Shown here: piece after piece, positions 15,172 through 23,601 of the stretch
How the letters are laid out: every line of letters starts with the position of its first letter
Numbering within the stretch: the first letter of the stretch is position 1
NCBI GenBank assembly: GCA_902783615.1
Contig: CACZRQ010000098.1
Span: 1-31,262 of the forward strand
Source: an uncultured Bacteroidales bacterium
Lineage (GTDB): Bacteria > Bacteroidota > Bacteroidia > Bacteroidales > Bacteroidaceae
DNA: 31,262 nucleotides
Reading direction: 5' to 3'
Position numbers and translations under genes: made by a program
Notes under the pieces: model-generated
The model's database searches: none
What the model was told of the DNA's origin: nothing
Seen by the model: the letters and a program-made list of their open reading frames with translations, nothing else

Positions 15172-17687
15172 AAAGGCTACTCATATATATATATATGGTG
15201 TGTCTGTGCCTGTCGGCTTGGTCGCAGACATTGAACGATGAACGATCCATCTACAACGAGGCGGAAGCTGCCTATAGCATCGGACGTCTGGAAAGGGTGG
15301 AGGAGTTGCTCGGTGAGAACGTCGGCTCCTTGAAGGGCACGTTGAAGCAGAGCGCCTATCGCTTGCTTGCCCTTGCCAAACTGGGTCTTGACCAGGATGT
15401 GGAGGCCGAACAGTATGTGAGAAGTCTGTTGACCGAGAACCCTTATTATAGCACTGTTCCCGATGATCCTCAACGTTTTATCGATATGGTGGAGGACATA
15501 AAGGGTGGCATGGGTGGAACCATTACCACCGCCTCCAGTCAGGCGGAAAGCTTGTCAGAGGTGCCTGTGCCTACCACACTTATCACGTCGGAGATGATTC
15601 GCAACAGTGGGGCTAGAAACCTGCAGGAGGTGTTGGCGGCCTATGTGCCAGGCATGCACATTGTGGATTGTAATGACGACATCAACATTGCCATGCGAGG
15701 CATCTACAGTAATACGCAGGAAAAGATACTGATCATGCTCAACGGGCATCGTCTGAACAGTTATACCACCAATACGGCAGCTCCTGATTTCAGCTTGAGC
15801 CTGGAAAAGGTGAAGCAGATAGAGGTGTTGCGTGGTCCTGCATCGTCGCTCTATGGTGGTGTGGCATTGACGGCCGTGGTGAACATCATTACCTGGAATG
15901 GTGCCGACCTGGATGGATTTTTGGTGAAAGCTGCAGGTGGTAATCATGGACAGGCAAGGGCTGACATGTTGTTTGGTAAGCGTTATTTCGACCTTGATGT
16001 GCTGACGTGGGCAAGTTTCTATACCAATAAGGGAGACCGTATAGGTATTCCGGAAGACAGATTGGATAAAACCATCTATGGTTTTCCCATTGACCATATC
16101 CGCATTGGGCGCGTGGGCGACAAGCCTACCCACGACTTTGGCATTCAGTTGGGTTGGAAAGGCTGGCAATTCATGTACGACAGTCATTTCTCCCAGATAG
16201 TGTCTCCTTATACCCTGAGTACGTTGGCCTTGTCGTACGACCGTGAAGCCTATCGTTCGTTCAACAGCATCAAGCCCAGCTATGCCACTGCATCGACGCA
16301 TGCCGACTTGAGCTATTCGCGTCAACTGGGTAACTTCCACTTTAAACTCAGCGCTACCTACGATAAGTCTGACATAACTCGCTATCAAGTGGTGAGCGAC
16401 GATGTGATGCCTGATTTGGGTAAAGCATTGGAGTTGCCTGAACAAATGGCAGTTGTTTTTGAACACTATGGAGGCATCTCTCGTTATGTGAATGGCCAAG
16501 AGCAGGATTTTGGCTTCCAGCTGAAAGGCGACTATGCCTATAAATTTGGGAAGGACCATAAGGGAACCATAGGTTTTGGTACGGAATACAATCATTTCCA
16601 GTTGGATGACTTCAGCTATCAGATTGGCTACAATTATGTGAGTACGTTCGGTGAAGATCCTACCATTCGTGAAATCGGTAAGGGACACGAGAACAGTTCT
16701 AACGTTTATCTGCAGTTGAAGCATCAGTGGAAGTCGTTCATTTTCAATGCAGGTGTGCGTTACGACCACAAGGAGCGCTATGATAAATCCGTAGTAGATG
16801 AGTTGTCTCCACGTATTGCCCTGATTCTGCTTCGTCCCAAGTGGAATGTAAAGTTCAGCTACTCGAAGGCGTTTGTGGATGCACCCTATATCTATCGCAA
16901 GGCCAACATGTTGTCGTCTGTCATGAGTTCGGATCCAGATGCTGAACCTTATGAACTGTCGCCGGAAAGGACCCACTCCCTGCAGCTCTCCTTCTCAGGT
17001 ACCAATTGGGGAAAGGGCTTCAATTTTGAGATCAACGGTTTCTACAACAATAGTACCGACTTGATTATGACGCATGTAATGGATTACATGAATGCCGGTA
17101 GGAACAAGACGATAGGTGTTGAGCTGATGGCCAACTATAAGATACCTCGCTTTACGGTTGATTTCAACTTGACCTGGTTGAAAACCTATAAGGCCAATCT
17201 GATGGGTGTCGATTTGGGAGAGATGGCGGAAATGGCTAACTTTACAACAGACATCAACGATAACAACAATACACCCCACATCATGTCGAATGCCATCTTG
17301 AGTTGGCAGGCTACCAAAAGGCTGAAGTTGCATACCCACTTGTTGTTTGAGGGTAAGCAATCGTCCTATAACACCGACCTTGTCAGGCTCTTGCAAATCA
17401 AGAACTACATTGAAATATCCAATCAGTATTATGAAGCAGGTGATATGGAGCAAGCAATTGCTTGGGCACAACAGGCTATCGATACGATAAGTCTCTTGAT
17501 TTCCAAAAAGGACATGTCGCCCCGTGCCATCGTCAATGTGGGAGCCGAGTATAAGATAGGCAACCTGACATTTGGGGTCAATGTTCATAACCTCTTCGGA
17601 ACACGTTATAACCGTAGTGGTATGAATACCAACATCATCCGTCAGCAAGGCCGATGGTTCATGTTTGATGTGGCCTACAGTTTTTGA
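15168..17687 (+). CDS. TonB-dependent outer-membrane receptor
   Basis: The 839-residue product has a signal peptide (about 1-19) and a helical N-terminal region (about 23-105, TPR-like). A plug domain (about 125-245: VPTTLITSEMIRNSGARNLQEVLAAYVPGM, VLRGPASSLYGG, VVNIIT) and a long beta-barrel ending in FDVAYSF with a terminal Phe follow. The plug resembles CirA/BtuB-type receptors rather than SusC, as there is no carboxypeptidase-like N-terminal domain and no SusD partner follows. The ligand is unknown. A TPR-like helical segment (about 744-775, ISNQYYEAGDMEQAIAWAQQ) interrupts the last strands. It overlaps the kinase gene by 4 bases (ATGA) and the lipid kinase gene likewise, so it is translated from the same message. 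Codons 5-10 contain an (AT)7 tract that could slip. Confidence 0.9.
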   Translation: MKRLLIYIYMVCLCLSAWSQTLNDERSIYNEAEAAYSIGRLERVEELLGENVGSLKGTLKQSAYRLLALAKLGLDQDVEAEQYVRSLLTENPYYSTVPDDPQRFIDMVEDIKGGMGGTITTASSQAESLSEVPVPTTLITSEMIRNSGARNLQEVLAAYVPGMHIVDCNDDINIAMRGIYSNTQEKILIMLNGHRLNSYTTNTAAPDFSLSLEKVKQIEVLRGPASSLYGGVALTAVVNIITWNGADLDGFLVKAAGGNHGQARADMLFGKRYFDLDVLTWASFYTNKGDRIGIPEDRLDKTIYGFPIDHIRIGRVGDKPTHDFGIQLGWKGWQFMYDSHFSQIVSPYTLSTLALSYDREAYRSFNSIKPSYATASTHADLSYSRQLGNFHFKLSATYDKSDITRYQVVSDDVMPDLGKALELPEQMAVVFEHYGGISRYVNGQEQDFGFQLKGDYAYKFGKDHKGTIGFGTEYNHFQLDDFSYQIGYNYVSTFGEDPTIREIGKGHENSSNVYLQLKHQWKSFIFNAGVRYDHKERYDKSVVDELSPRIALILLRPKWNVKFSYSKAFVDAPYIYRKANMLSSVMSSDPDAEPYELSPERTHSLQLSFSGTNWGKGFNFEINGFYNNSTDLIMTHVMDYMNAGRNKTIGVELMANYKIPRFTVDFNLTWLKTYKANLMGVDLGEMAEMANFTTDINDNNNTPHIMSNAILSWQATKRLKLHTHLLFEGKQSSYNTDLVRLLQIKNYIEISNQYYEAGDMEQAIAWAQQAIDTISLLISKKDMSPRAIVNVGAEYKIGNLTFGVNVHNLFGTRYNRSGMNTNIIRQQGRWFMFDVAYSF
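15183..15196 (+). repeat. (AT)7 tract in the receptor signal-peptide codons
   Basis: Seven AT dinucleotides lie between 15183 and 15196, inside codons 6-10 (the Ile-Tyr-Ile-Tyr-Met stretch) of the TonB receptor. Gain or loss of one unit would frameshift the gene 15-30 bases after its start. Confidence 0.85.
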
Positions 17688-18745
17688 TGATATCTTTAAC
17701 TATGGAGAATGATAAGAAACAGATTACCTTTGTTGTCAATCCCATTTCTGGCACCCAGGAAAAGGAACAGATAGTGGGACTCATCAACGATTATGTAGAT
17801 AAAGATAAATACACTTCTGAGGTGGTCTATACCGAGTATGCAGGTCATGCTCAGAAAATAGCCAGTGAGTGTGCTAAGAAGAGACACTTTGCCGTTGTGG
17901 CCGTAGGAGGTGATGGCACCGTGAACGAGATTGCCCGTTCACTGACGCATACCCATACGGCTTTGGGCATCATTCCTTGTGGTTCGGGGAATGGATTGGC
18001 GCGTCATCTGCAGATTGGCTTGACGCCCAAGAAAGCATTGGAGGTGATCAATGAGGGCTATATTGAACGCATCGACTATGGCACCATCAATCGCAGGAAA
18101 TTCTTCTGTACCTGTGGGGTAGGCTTCGATGCTTTCGTGAGTTTGAAGTTTGCGGAAGCTGGGAAGCGAGGACTCACCACCTATATCGAACAGTCGCTCA
18201 ATGCTACGTTGAACTATAAGCCTGAGACTTATCAGGTGACCATCGATGGGAATGAGACCGAGAGCTACGAGGCTTTCCTCATCGCCTGTGGCAATGCTGC
18301 CCAGTATGGCAACAATGCCTACATAGCCCCCAAGGCCACACTTACCGACGGCTTGCTGGATGTGACGGTGTTGAATCCCTTCACACCCTTGGATGTACCA
18401 TCGTTGGCCTTACAGTTGTTTACCAAAACTATCGACCAGAATAGCCACATCAAGACATTCCGTTGCAAGACACTCAAGATCCGCAGGGAGAATCCTGGCG
18501 TGGTGCATTATGACGGCGACCCAGTGAAGATGGGCGTTAACTTGGAGGTGAAGATCCACCATGCTGGCTTACAGGTGATTGTTCCTGCCGACGATAGTAA
18601 GAACTTCACGGTGTTCGATCGTGCCCAGGAAGTGATTAACGGTATCCGTCAGATGAACGACCATATATTTGAAGGTATTCGTCAGCGAAACAACGAGTTA
18701 CTGGCTCAGAGCAAGAAACGTTTGAAGGAATTGACGAAACTTTGA
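17684..18745 (+). CDS. Diacylglycerol kinase family lipid kinase (YegS/DgkB-like)
   Basis: The 353-residue product shows the DAGK catalytic signature: NPISG (residues 19-23), GGDGTVNE (75-82, with D77), a GSGNG loop in IIPCGSGNGLARHL, and CGVGFDA. This is followed by the beta-sandwich domain ending in VHYDGDPV, the usual 'DGE/DGD' motif. These enzymes phosphorylate diacylglycerol or related lipids with ATP at the inner face of the membrane. I use the ATG at 17684 because it overlaps the receptor stop (ATGA), as at the previous junction. An alternative ATG at 17702 (MENDKKQ) gives a 347-residue protein and may be the real start. It is the last gene of the operon; I see no hairpin terminator before the tRNA promoter. 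Confidence 0.88.
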   Translation: MMISLTMENDKKQITFVVNPISGTQEKEQIVGLINDYVDKDKYTSEVVYTEYAGHAQKIASECAKKRHFAVVAVGGDGTVNEIARSLTHTHTALGIIPCGSGNGLARHLQIGLTPKKALEVINEGYIERIDYGTINRRKFFCTCGVGFDAFVSLKFAEAGKRGLTTYIEQSLNATLNYKPETYQVTIDGNETESYEAFLIACGNAAQYGNNAYIAPKATLTDGLLDVTVLNPFTPLDVPSLALQLFTKTIDQNSHIKTFRCKTLKIRRENPGVVHYDGDPVKMGVNLEVKIHHAGLQVIVPADDSKNFTVFDRAQEVINGIRQMNDHIFEGIRQRNNELLAQSKKRLKELTKL

Positions 18746-18798
18746 AAAATATTTGAAACTTTTTTCGGTTTTTGTATGGTGGATTCAGAAATTTGTAT

Positions 18799-18806
18799 TA
18801 TCTTTG
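18799..18806 (+). promoter_or_regulatory. -7 element for tRNA-Asp (TATCTTTG)
   Basis: TATCTTTG matches TAnnTTTG and lies 19 bases before the first base of the tRNA. A TTTG at 18771-18774 is 24 bases upstream, longer than the usual 19-21 base spacing. Confidence 0.65.
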
Positions 18807-18825
18807 CATCCGCAAAACCAATCAT

Positions 18826-18899
18826 GGTGCGTTAGTTCAGTTGGTTAGAATACGTGCCTGTCACGCACGCGGTCACGAGATCGAGTCTCGTACGCACCG
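18826..18899 (+). tRNA. tRNA-Asp (anticodon GTC)
   Basis: The acceptor arms GGTGCGT (18826-18832) and ACGCACC (18892-18898) pair fully, with discriminator G18899. The D-loop contains AGTTGGTTAGA. The anticodon loop CTGTCAC gives GTC at 18860-18862, reading Asp codons. The T arm is ACGAG-ATCGAGT-CTCGT. CCA is not encoded (the next bases are CAT). It stands alone, followed by a strong terminator. Confidence 0.97.
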
Positions 18900-18902
18900 C
18901 AT

Positions 18903-18935
18903 AATAAAAGCTACTCAAATCGAGTAGCTTTTATT
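18903..18935. terminator. Bidirectional terminator (tRNA-Asp and metallophosphatase)
   Basis: A perfect 14-bp stem (18903-18916 with 18922-18935) has a 5-base loop AAATC, with the T/A-rich ends in the stem giving U-tracts in both directions. It lies 3 bases after the tRNA and 3 bases before the stop codon of the convergent metallophosphatase gene. Confidence 0.88.
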
Positions 18936-18938
18936 TAT

Positions 18939-20000
18939 TTAATAGGTTCTGAAATCATCTGGATACTTGAGGTTCTGGGTAATCTCGCCCCCATACAACC
19001 TTACCCAAGAACGGAAACCTGTATCGTCCTGCGTCAGTTCAATGATGCGGGCACCATTGGGCTTCAGGTTATTATACACGGTGTCGCAACCACTGAAGCG
19101 ACCATACATCAGGAAAATGTCGTTCCACTTCATGGCAAAGTCATCATCGTGGTCGTGACCACAAATCACAGCCTTCATGTCGCCCATTTCCTTCATGGCC
19201 ACAAACATACCCGAGTTGATGTCGGGGGCACAAGGCTCCTCGCCATAGTTGCCCTTCATGATGCGATGCTTGTCCAACTTGAAGGCATAGCCATATTCGG
19301 GTAGGGGGATGTGGAAGAATGAGAGCGCAGGCACGGGCACCCCACCATTCTGTTTGGTAAATTCCTGACTGTGCTGGCGATACCAGTTGATTTCCTCGAT
19401 GTGGATATAACCCCAACTGTTCTCGAAGCCAGGCAGTTCAGCACGGTTGTTGGAGTCGAAGAGGTAGAACACCCACTGAGGCTTGTCGTCGTTCTCCTTC
19501 GAAAGGGTGATGATGTCGTTGCTCACGCCATGCAAGCCTGTAACCGTTGAGTTGATGTTATAGGGCAATGACTTGATCACATCGAATATCTCTTGGCGGG
19601 AAAGGTCGAAGTCGCTATCGTGATTGCCCAAGGCAACGGCAAACGGAATCTTACGCTCTGAGATGGGGGCAAAGATCTCGCGCACACTCTTCTCGGCTGG
19701 CTTGCCAAAGATGGTGTCACCCGTGTGAATCACCAAATCGGGCTTCTCGGCATCCAACATCTCACACACATTCTTCAGGGCACGCTCAGAACGAGGGTCG
19801 TCGGCAATGTAGTGGGTGTCAGTGAGTTGGAGAATCTTGAACTTGCCATTGGGCTTGAAGGTGAAATTCATGAACTTCTCGCCGTTGGTAGTAGCACGGC
19901 GTGTGGCCGACATCCCCGAGGCAGGGATGAAACCACTCATGCTCAGCAATGCCGAGTTCTTGATAAACTGGCGACGATTGATCGAATGTTTCTCAGCCAT
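18939..20000 (-). CDS. Tat-exported metallophosphatase (purple acid phosphatase/Dcr2-like)
   Basis: The 353-residue calcineurin-like phosphoesterase has the metal-binding motifs in order: D61 and H63 (LTDTHY), D95 (HTGD), N127-H128 (LGNHD), H230 (FFHIP), H282 and H284 (GHDHDDD). The N-terminus has a twin-arginine pattern (SINRRQFIKNSALLSMSGF, R9-R10), predicting export of the folded, metal-loaded enzyme. The substrate is probably a phosphomonoester or diester, not identifiable further. The start is the ATG at 20000. A TTG two codons earlier would sit 1 base from the yidC stop and adds nothing. It follows yidC by 6 bases on the same strand and is probably co-transcribed with it. It ends at the shared terminator with tRNA-Asp. 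Confidence 0.88.
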   Translation of the reverse strand: MAEKHSINRRQFIKNSALLSMSGFIPASGMSATRRATTNGEKFMNFTFKPNGKFKILQLTDTHYIADDPRSERALKNVCEMLDAEKPDLVIHTGDTIFGKPAEKSVREIFAPISERKIPFAVALGNHDSDFDLSRQEIFDVIKSLPYNINSTVTGLHGVSNDIITLSKENDDKPQWVFYLFDSNNRAELPGFENSWGYIHIEEINWYRQHSQEFTKQNGGVPVPALSFFHIPLPEYGYAFKLDKHRIMKGNYGEEPCAPDINSGMFVAMKEMGDMKAVICGHDHDDDFAMKWNDIFLMYGRFSGCDTVYNNLKPNGARIIELTQDDTGFRSWVRLYGGEITQNLKYPDDFRTY

Positions 20001-20006
20001 AGTCAA

Positions 20007-21851
20007 TTATTTCTTAGTGCGTTGACGTTGCATCTCCTCCTGTTGCTTCTGCATAGCCTCCAGGCGAGCCTGGAAACCACTCTTACGCATTTCCTTCGGA
20101 TCCTTCTTGTTAGCCTCCAACTGAGCCAACAGTTTGGCATCATCCGTCGTATATCGCATCCACGCCATCGTGGCCACACTGATCAGGGTACTCAGGAAAT
20201 AGTAATAGTTCAAACCTGCAGGATAATCGTTCAAGATGAACAGGAAAACCACAGGCATGATGTAGTTCATATACTTCATGGCCGCCATTGAAGGATTGGC
20301 ACCTGTGTCTTGCATCTTCATGTTGTAGGTCATGTAGAGCAGGTTGGTGACGGTCATCAACAAACAGAACAGACTCAGGTGATTACCCAAGAACGGAATG
20401 TTGAAGGGGAACGTCACGATCGAGTCGTAGGTACTCAAGTCGTCTGCCCACAGGAAACTCTGTTGACGCAGCTCGATAGCACTTGGCACAAACAGGAACA
20501 ACGCCATCAGGATAGGGAACTGGATGAGCATAGGCAAGCATCCACCCATCGGGCTCACCCTATATTGACTGTACATCGTCATGATCTCCTGTTGCTTCTT
20601 CATGGCATCGGCCTCATTCGGATATTTGGCATTGATTTCATCCACTTTTGGCTTCAGGGCCTTCATCTTGGCCGACGAGATGTAGGTCTTCCAGGTGGTT
20701 GGGAACACCACAATCTTCACAATCAGTGTCATGAAGAACAGCACCAGACCCATGCCCATGCCCAACTTGGTTAGCCAGTCGAACACGTTGATGGTGAAGA
20801 ACTGGTTGATCCAACGCAAGATAGGCCATCCTAAATAAACCAGTCGCTGCAAGTTCCAATCCTTCTCACGACCATCGTCCAAAGCGGAGAGAATCTTATA
20901 GTGGTTAGGACCGAAATAGAAATGCATCTGTGTGGGTTGGTTGCCCGATGGGTCGAACACGGTGTTCATCTCGGCAGCATAGTCCTTGATATAGCCACTG
21001 TTACGCTCCTCCATCTTCGAGGTCAGCTTGGCATTCTTGAAGCCAGCATCGCTGATCATCACGGCCGAGAAGAACTGGTTCTTGAAAGCCACCCAAGTAA
21101 CAGGCTCTTCCACCTCATCGTGGTCTTCACCACTGGCCGACATCTCCTCCACATCGTCTGCGGTCTTGTAGGTGAGCTGGGCAAGACGGTTCTCGTAGGT
21201 GTAACCTTTCTCGATTTGGCGAGCCCTCTGCTTCCATTCAATGTCGATGTGGTTGGTAGAAGAAGCCAACTTGCCATTCATGCCCACTGCCTGGATGTCG
21301 AAATCCACCAAGTAGGTGTCATCGTGCATGGTATAGGTGAAATCCACATAGCTCTCAGGAGAAGCTTGCAGACGCATGGTCACCGCATTGGCACTCTGAT
21401 TCACGGGGGTGAAGTAGTAGTCACGGGTTTCCATCACCCCTTGTGAGTTGTACAACAAGTAGTTAAGCGACACGTCCTTGTCTTCGAAAAGCGTTACGGG
21501 TGTCACCTTATCTTGACTCATATACTCCTTCAACGTCACCGAGTAGAGACTTCCACCCAGGGTGTTGAGCGTGAGTTTCGCCAGATTGTTCTCGATGCTC
21601 ACCTGCTGCTCGGTGCCTTGTGTAGCACTGAAAAACAGTGAGGTAGAGTCCTTGGCAGCCGTTGCCCGCTCGTTGATGAGAGCCGCTTCTGCCTTGGCTT
21701 GCAATTCTTCAGCACGTTTTTGAACCTGTGCGATAGAGTCATAATACTGTTGCTGTGCGGCAAGCTGTTCTTGTGACGGACGGCTCAGGTAACTGAAAAC
21801 AATCAGCACAAGAAAGATAAGCGCCATGCCGGTAATGGTATTTTTGTCCAT
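20007..21851 (-). CDS. yidC: Membrane protein insertase YidC
   Basis: The 614-residue Oxa1/YidC-family insertase has a first membrane helix at residues 5-22, a Gln/Ala-rich linker, a large periplasmic beta-sandwich domain (about 60-340) and a C-terminal core of about five membrane helices (about 355-590). The core includes VSPMGGCLPMLIQFPILMAL, the signature between the coiled hairpin and the second core helix, and a cytoplasmic helical hairpin (AKMKALKPKVDEINAKYP). The groove residue that is Arg in E. coli appears as Lys in LIVKIVVFPTT, which I believe is usual in Bacteroidetes. The C-terminus is basic (QRQRTKK). Length and layout are normal for the Gram-negative form. It is transcribed with the downstream metallophosphatase gene. 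Confidence 0.96.
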   Translation of the reverse strand: MDKNTITGMALIFLVLIVFSYLSRPSQEQLAAQQQYYDSIAQVQKRAEELQAKAEAALINERATAAKDSTSLFFSATQGTEQQVSIENNLAKLTLNTLGGSLYSVTLKEYMSQDKVTPVTLFEDKDVSLNYLLYNSQGVMETRDYYFTPVNQSANAVTMRLQASPESYVDFTYTMHDDTYLVDFDIQAVGMNGKLASSTNHIDIEWKQRARQIEKGYTYENRLAQLTYKTADDVEEMSASGEDHDEVEEPVTWVAFKNQFFSAVMISDAGFKNAKLTSKMEERNSGYIKDYAAEMNTVFDPSGNQPTQMHFYFGPNHYKILSALDDGREKDWNLQRLVYLGWPILRWINQFFTINVFDWLTKLGMGMGLVLFFMTLIVKIVVFPTTWKTYISSAKMKALKPKVDEINAKYPNEADAMKKQQEIMTMYSQYRVSPMGGCLPMLIQFPILMALFLFVPSAIELRQQSFLWADDLSTYDSIVTFPFNIPFLGNHLSLFCLLMTVTNLLYMTYNMKMQDTGANPSMAAMKYMNYIMPVVFLFILNDYPAGLNYYYFLSTLISVATMAWMRYTTDDAKLLAQLEANKKDPKEMRKSGFQARLEAMQKQQEEMQRQRTKK

Positions 21852-21915
21852 TTTCTTTATCCCTTTTTATTTATTAAATATAGGTATGTAAAGTCGCTTT
21901 TCACGAATTTAGGTG

Positions 21916-21923
21916 CAAAAGTA
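21916..21923 (-). promoter_or_regulatory. -7 element for yidC (TACTTTTG)
   Basis: On the minus strand TACTTTTG matches TAnnTTTG, 64 bases upstream of the yidC ATG, in the 188-base divergent region shared with the DUF3078 gene. No convincing -33 box. Confidence 0.5.
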
Positions 21924-21972
21924 ATAAAATAAGAGCGAAGTGCCTAAAGAAAGGCGATTTTTTTCGATATTC

Positions 21973-22003
21973 TTGCTTGATAAAGTTATTTGCATTATCT
22001 TTG
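21973..22003 (+). promoter_or_regulatory. Promoter of the DUF3078 gene (TTG, 20 bases, TATCTTTG)
   Basis: TTG at 21973-21975 and TATCTTTG at 21996-22003 are separated by 20 bases, the normal Bacteroidetes spacing. The ATG is 36 bases downstream. Confidence 0.65.
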
Positions 22004-22039
22004 CATGTAGAAATAAGCATTTTTTAAAGCAGTAGAACG

Positions 22040-23500
22040 ATGAAAAAGAGATATATCACTTTGTTGCTTCTGTGCACAATGCTGTCAGTCTCATCGGGTT
22101 GGGCTGGTAATGCCATTACAGAAGACAGTCAGACGCCATCGATGCCGTCAAAAAACGATTCGTTATCCGAGGTTATGGCCAAATATTTCTTTGTGCGCAA
22201 AACTCCTACGGAGAAGAAGAATGTGTTCCTCAACGATACCATTTCCTATCTTTACGAGCAATATTTTGCCCAGTTGGATTCATTGAATGATCCCAACACG
22301 CCTGCCAGATACATTGCGACGGATCCCGACTATTACAGACTGTTTGTGCCAACCACTTATTATAGGTCATCAATAGGGCAACTGTCCACCGTCGAGACCG
22401 ATGCCATATTCCCTGACAAATCGATGGATGTGGCTCGTAAAACCTTGCCAGTAGATGACAATCAGTACACCACAAAAAGTCGTGTAAATAAAGTGGTTGA
22501 TAAAGCTTTGTTAAATTTATACTTGAATAGTCCAGAGCTGATATACTTTACGGAAAACGAGCTGGATGCAGTGTCGGTTTTTGTGGATAACATTGCCTCG
22601 GAAGAAGACACCAATGCGGCGAATGTGAAGAGCAACATGATGGATGTGCTCACCGATACATCACCGTTGGAATTGGAGCAGCAAGCCGAGGTGGAGGTGC
22701 GTAAGCCTGAGTTCTGGAAGTTTTCCGGCAACAGTTCGTTGCAATTCTCACAACATTACCTTTCCGACAACTGGTATAAGGGTGGTGAGAGCAGTGTGTC
22801 GCTGATTGGTACCTTGCAACTCTCTGCCAACTACAACGACAAGGAGAAGGTGCAATGGGAGAATCTGTTAGACGCCAAGTTGGGCTTGGCATCCACACCC
22901 TCCGATCAGGTGCACGATTACCTGACGAATACCGATCAGTTGCGCATTTTCAGTAAGTTGGGCATCCAGGCTGCCAAGAACTGGTACTACACCATATCCG
23001 CCGAGTTCAAGACCCAGTTCATCAATGGTTACAAGGCCAATAACCCCACCTTGATATCAACCTTCATGGCTCCTGCCGACCTGACGGTGGCTCTTGGTAT
23101 GGACTTCAAGAAAAAGACCAATAAATATGCCTTTTCTTTGCTGTTGGCACCCTTGAACTGGACCATGCGTTACATCGGAAGCAGCGAAGTGGACGAAACC
23201 ACCTACGGCTTGAAAGAGGGCAAGAGCGTGAAGCATAACTTCGGTTCTGAAATCCAGCCCACCTTGTCGTGGACGATTGCCAAGAACATCACGTTCGAGT
23301 CGCGCCTGGACTACCTCACCAGCTACAAATGGGTACGAGTGGAGTGGGAGAACACCCTCAACCTGGCTGTCAACAGGTTCCTCTCGACAAAGATTTACGT
23401 GCATGCGCGTTATGATGACAGCTCTACACCACTTAACGGCAGTACCAGTTACTTCCAGTTAAGCGAGCTGCTGAGCTTCGGTTTAAGCTATAGTTGGTAA
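22040..23500 (+). CDS. DUF3078 outer-membrane protein
   Basis: The 486-residue product has a signal peptide (about 1-22), then a low-conservation region (about 25-230) and a C-terminal beta-barrel-like domain (about 235-486). This domain opens with WKFSGNSSLQFSQHYLSDNWYKGG, the hallmark 'N..LQFSQ.Y.S.NWY.GG' of the DUF3078 family. Alternating strands (LSANYNDKEKVQWENLLDAKLGL, KNWYYTISAEFKTQF, YAFSLLLAPLNW) and a final aromatic strand ending in SYSW fit an outer-membrane location. Function is unknown. It is divergent from yidC and followed by a strong terminator, so it is monocistronic. Confidence 0.87.
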   Translation: MKKRYITLLLLCTMLSVSSGWAGNAITEDSQTPSMPSKNDSLSEVMAKYFFVRKTPTEKKNVFLNDTISYLYEQYFAQLDSLNDPNTPARYIATDPDYYRLFVPTTYYRSSIGQLSTVETDAIFPDKSMDVARKTLPVDDNQYTTKSRVNKVVDKALLNLYLNSPELIYFTENELDAVSVFVDNIASEEDTNAANVKSNMMDVLTDTSPLELEQQAEVEVRKPEFWKFSGNSSLQFSQHYLSDNWYKGGESSVSLIGTLQLSANYNDKEKVQWENLLDAKLGLASTPSDQVHDYLTNTDQLRIFSKLGIQAAKNWYYTISAEFKTQFINGYKANNPTLISTFMAPADLTVALGMDFKKKTNKYAFSLLLAPLNWTMRYIGSSEVDETTYGLKEGKSVKHNFGSEIQPTLSWTIAKNITFESRLDYLTSYKWVRVEWENTLNLAVNRFLSTKIYVHARYDDSSTPLNGSTSYFQLSELLSFGLSYSW

Positions 23501-23518
23501 CGAATGTTACCAGAATGA

Positions 23519-23551
23519 GGGGATGGTTGCAAAATCATCCCCCTTTTTTTT
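23519..23551 (+). terminator. Intrinsic terminator with GCAA tetraloop
   Basis: GGGGATGGTT (23519-23528) pairs with AATCATCCCC (23533-23542), with one G-U, around a GCAA tetraloop. CTTTTTTTT follows. The end of the T-tract is also the -33 box of the next promoter. Confidence 0.88.
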
Positions 23552-23579
23552 GTCTTTCCAATAATAAACAGTATATTTG
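23549..23579 (+). promoter_or_regulatory. Promoter of the rseC-rnf operon
   Basis: TTTG (23549-23552), a 19-base spacer and TATATTTG (23572-23579) match the Bacteroidetes housekeeping promoter consensus well. The ATG at 23602 is 22 bases downstream. Its place excludes the much longer open frame that begins at 23494. Confidence 0.8.
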
Positions 23580-23601
23580 CAAGGAAATTTACACTAAATT
23601 G

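Noticed and set aside
15555..16976. 473-codon open frame antisense to the TonB receptor
   Set aside because: Same reason: no start signal or recognisable motif, while the sense receptor is unambiguous.
23494..23601. Longer RseC reading frame
   Set aside because: It runs through the terminator hairpin and the rnf promoter; the family start is the ATG at 23602 or 23611.
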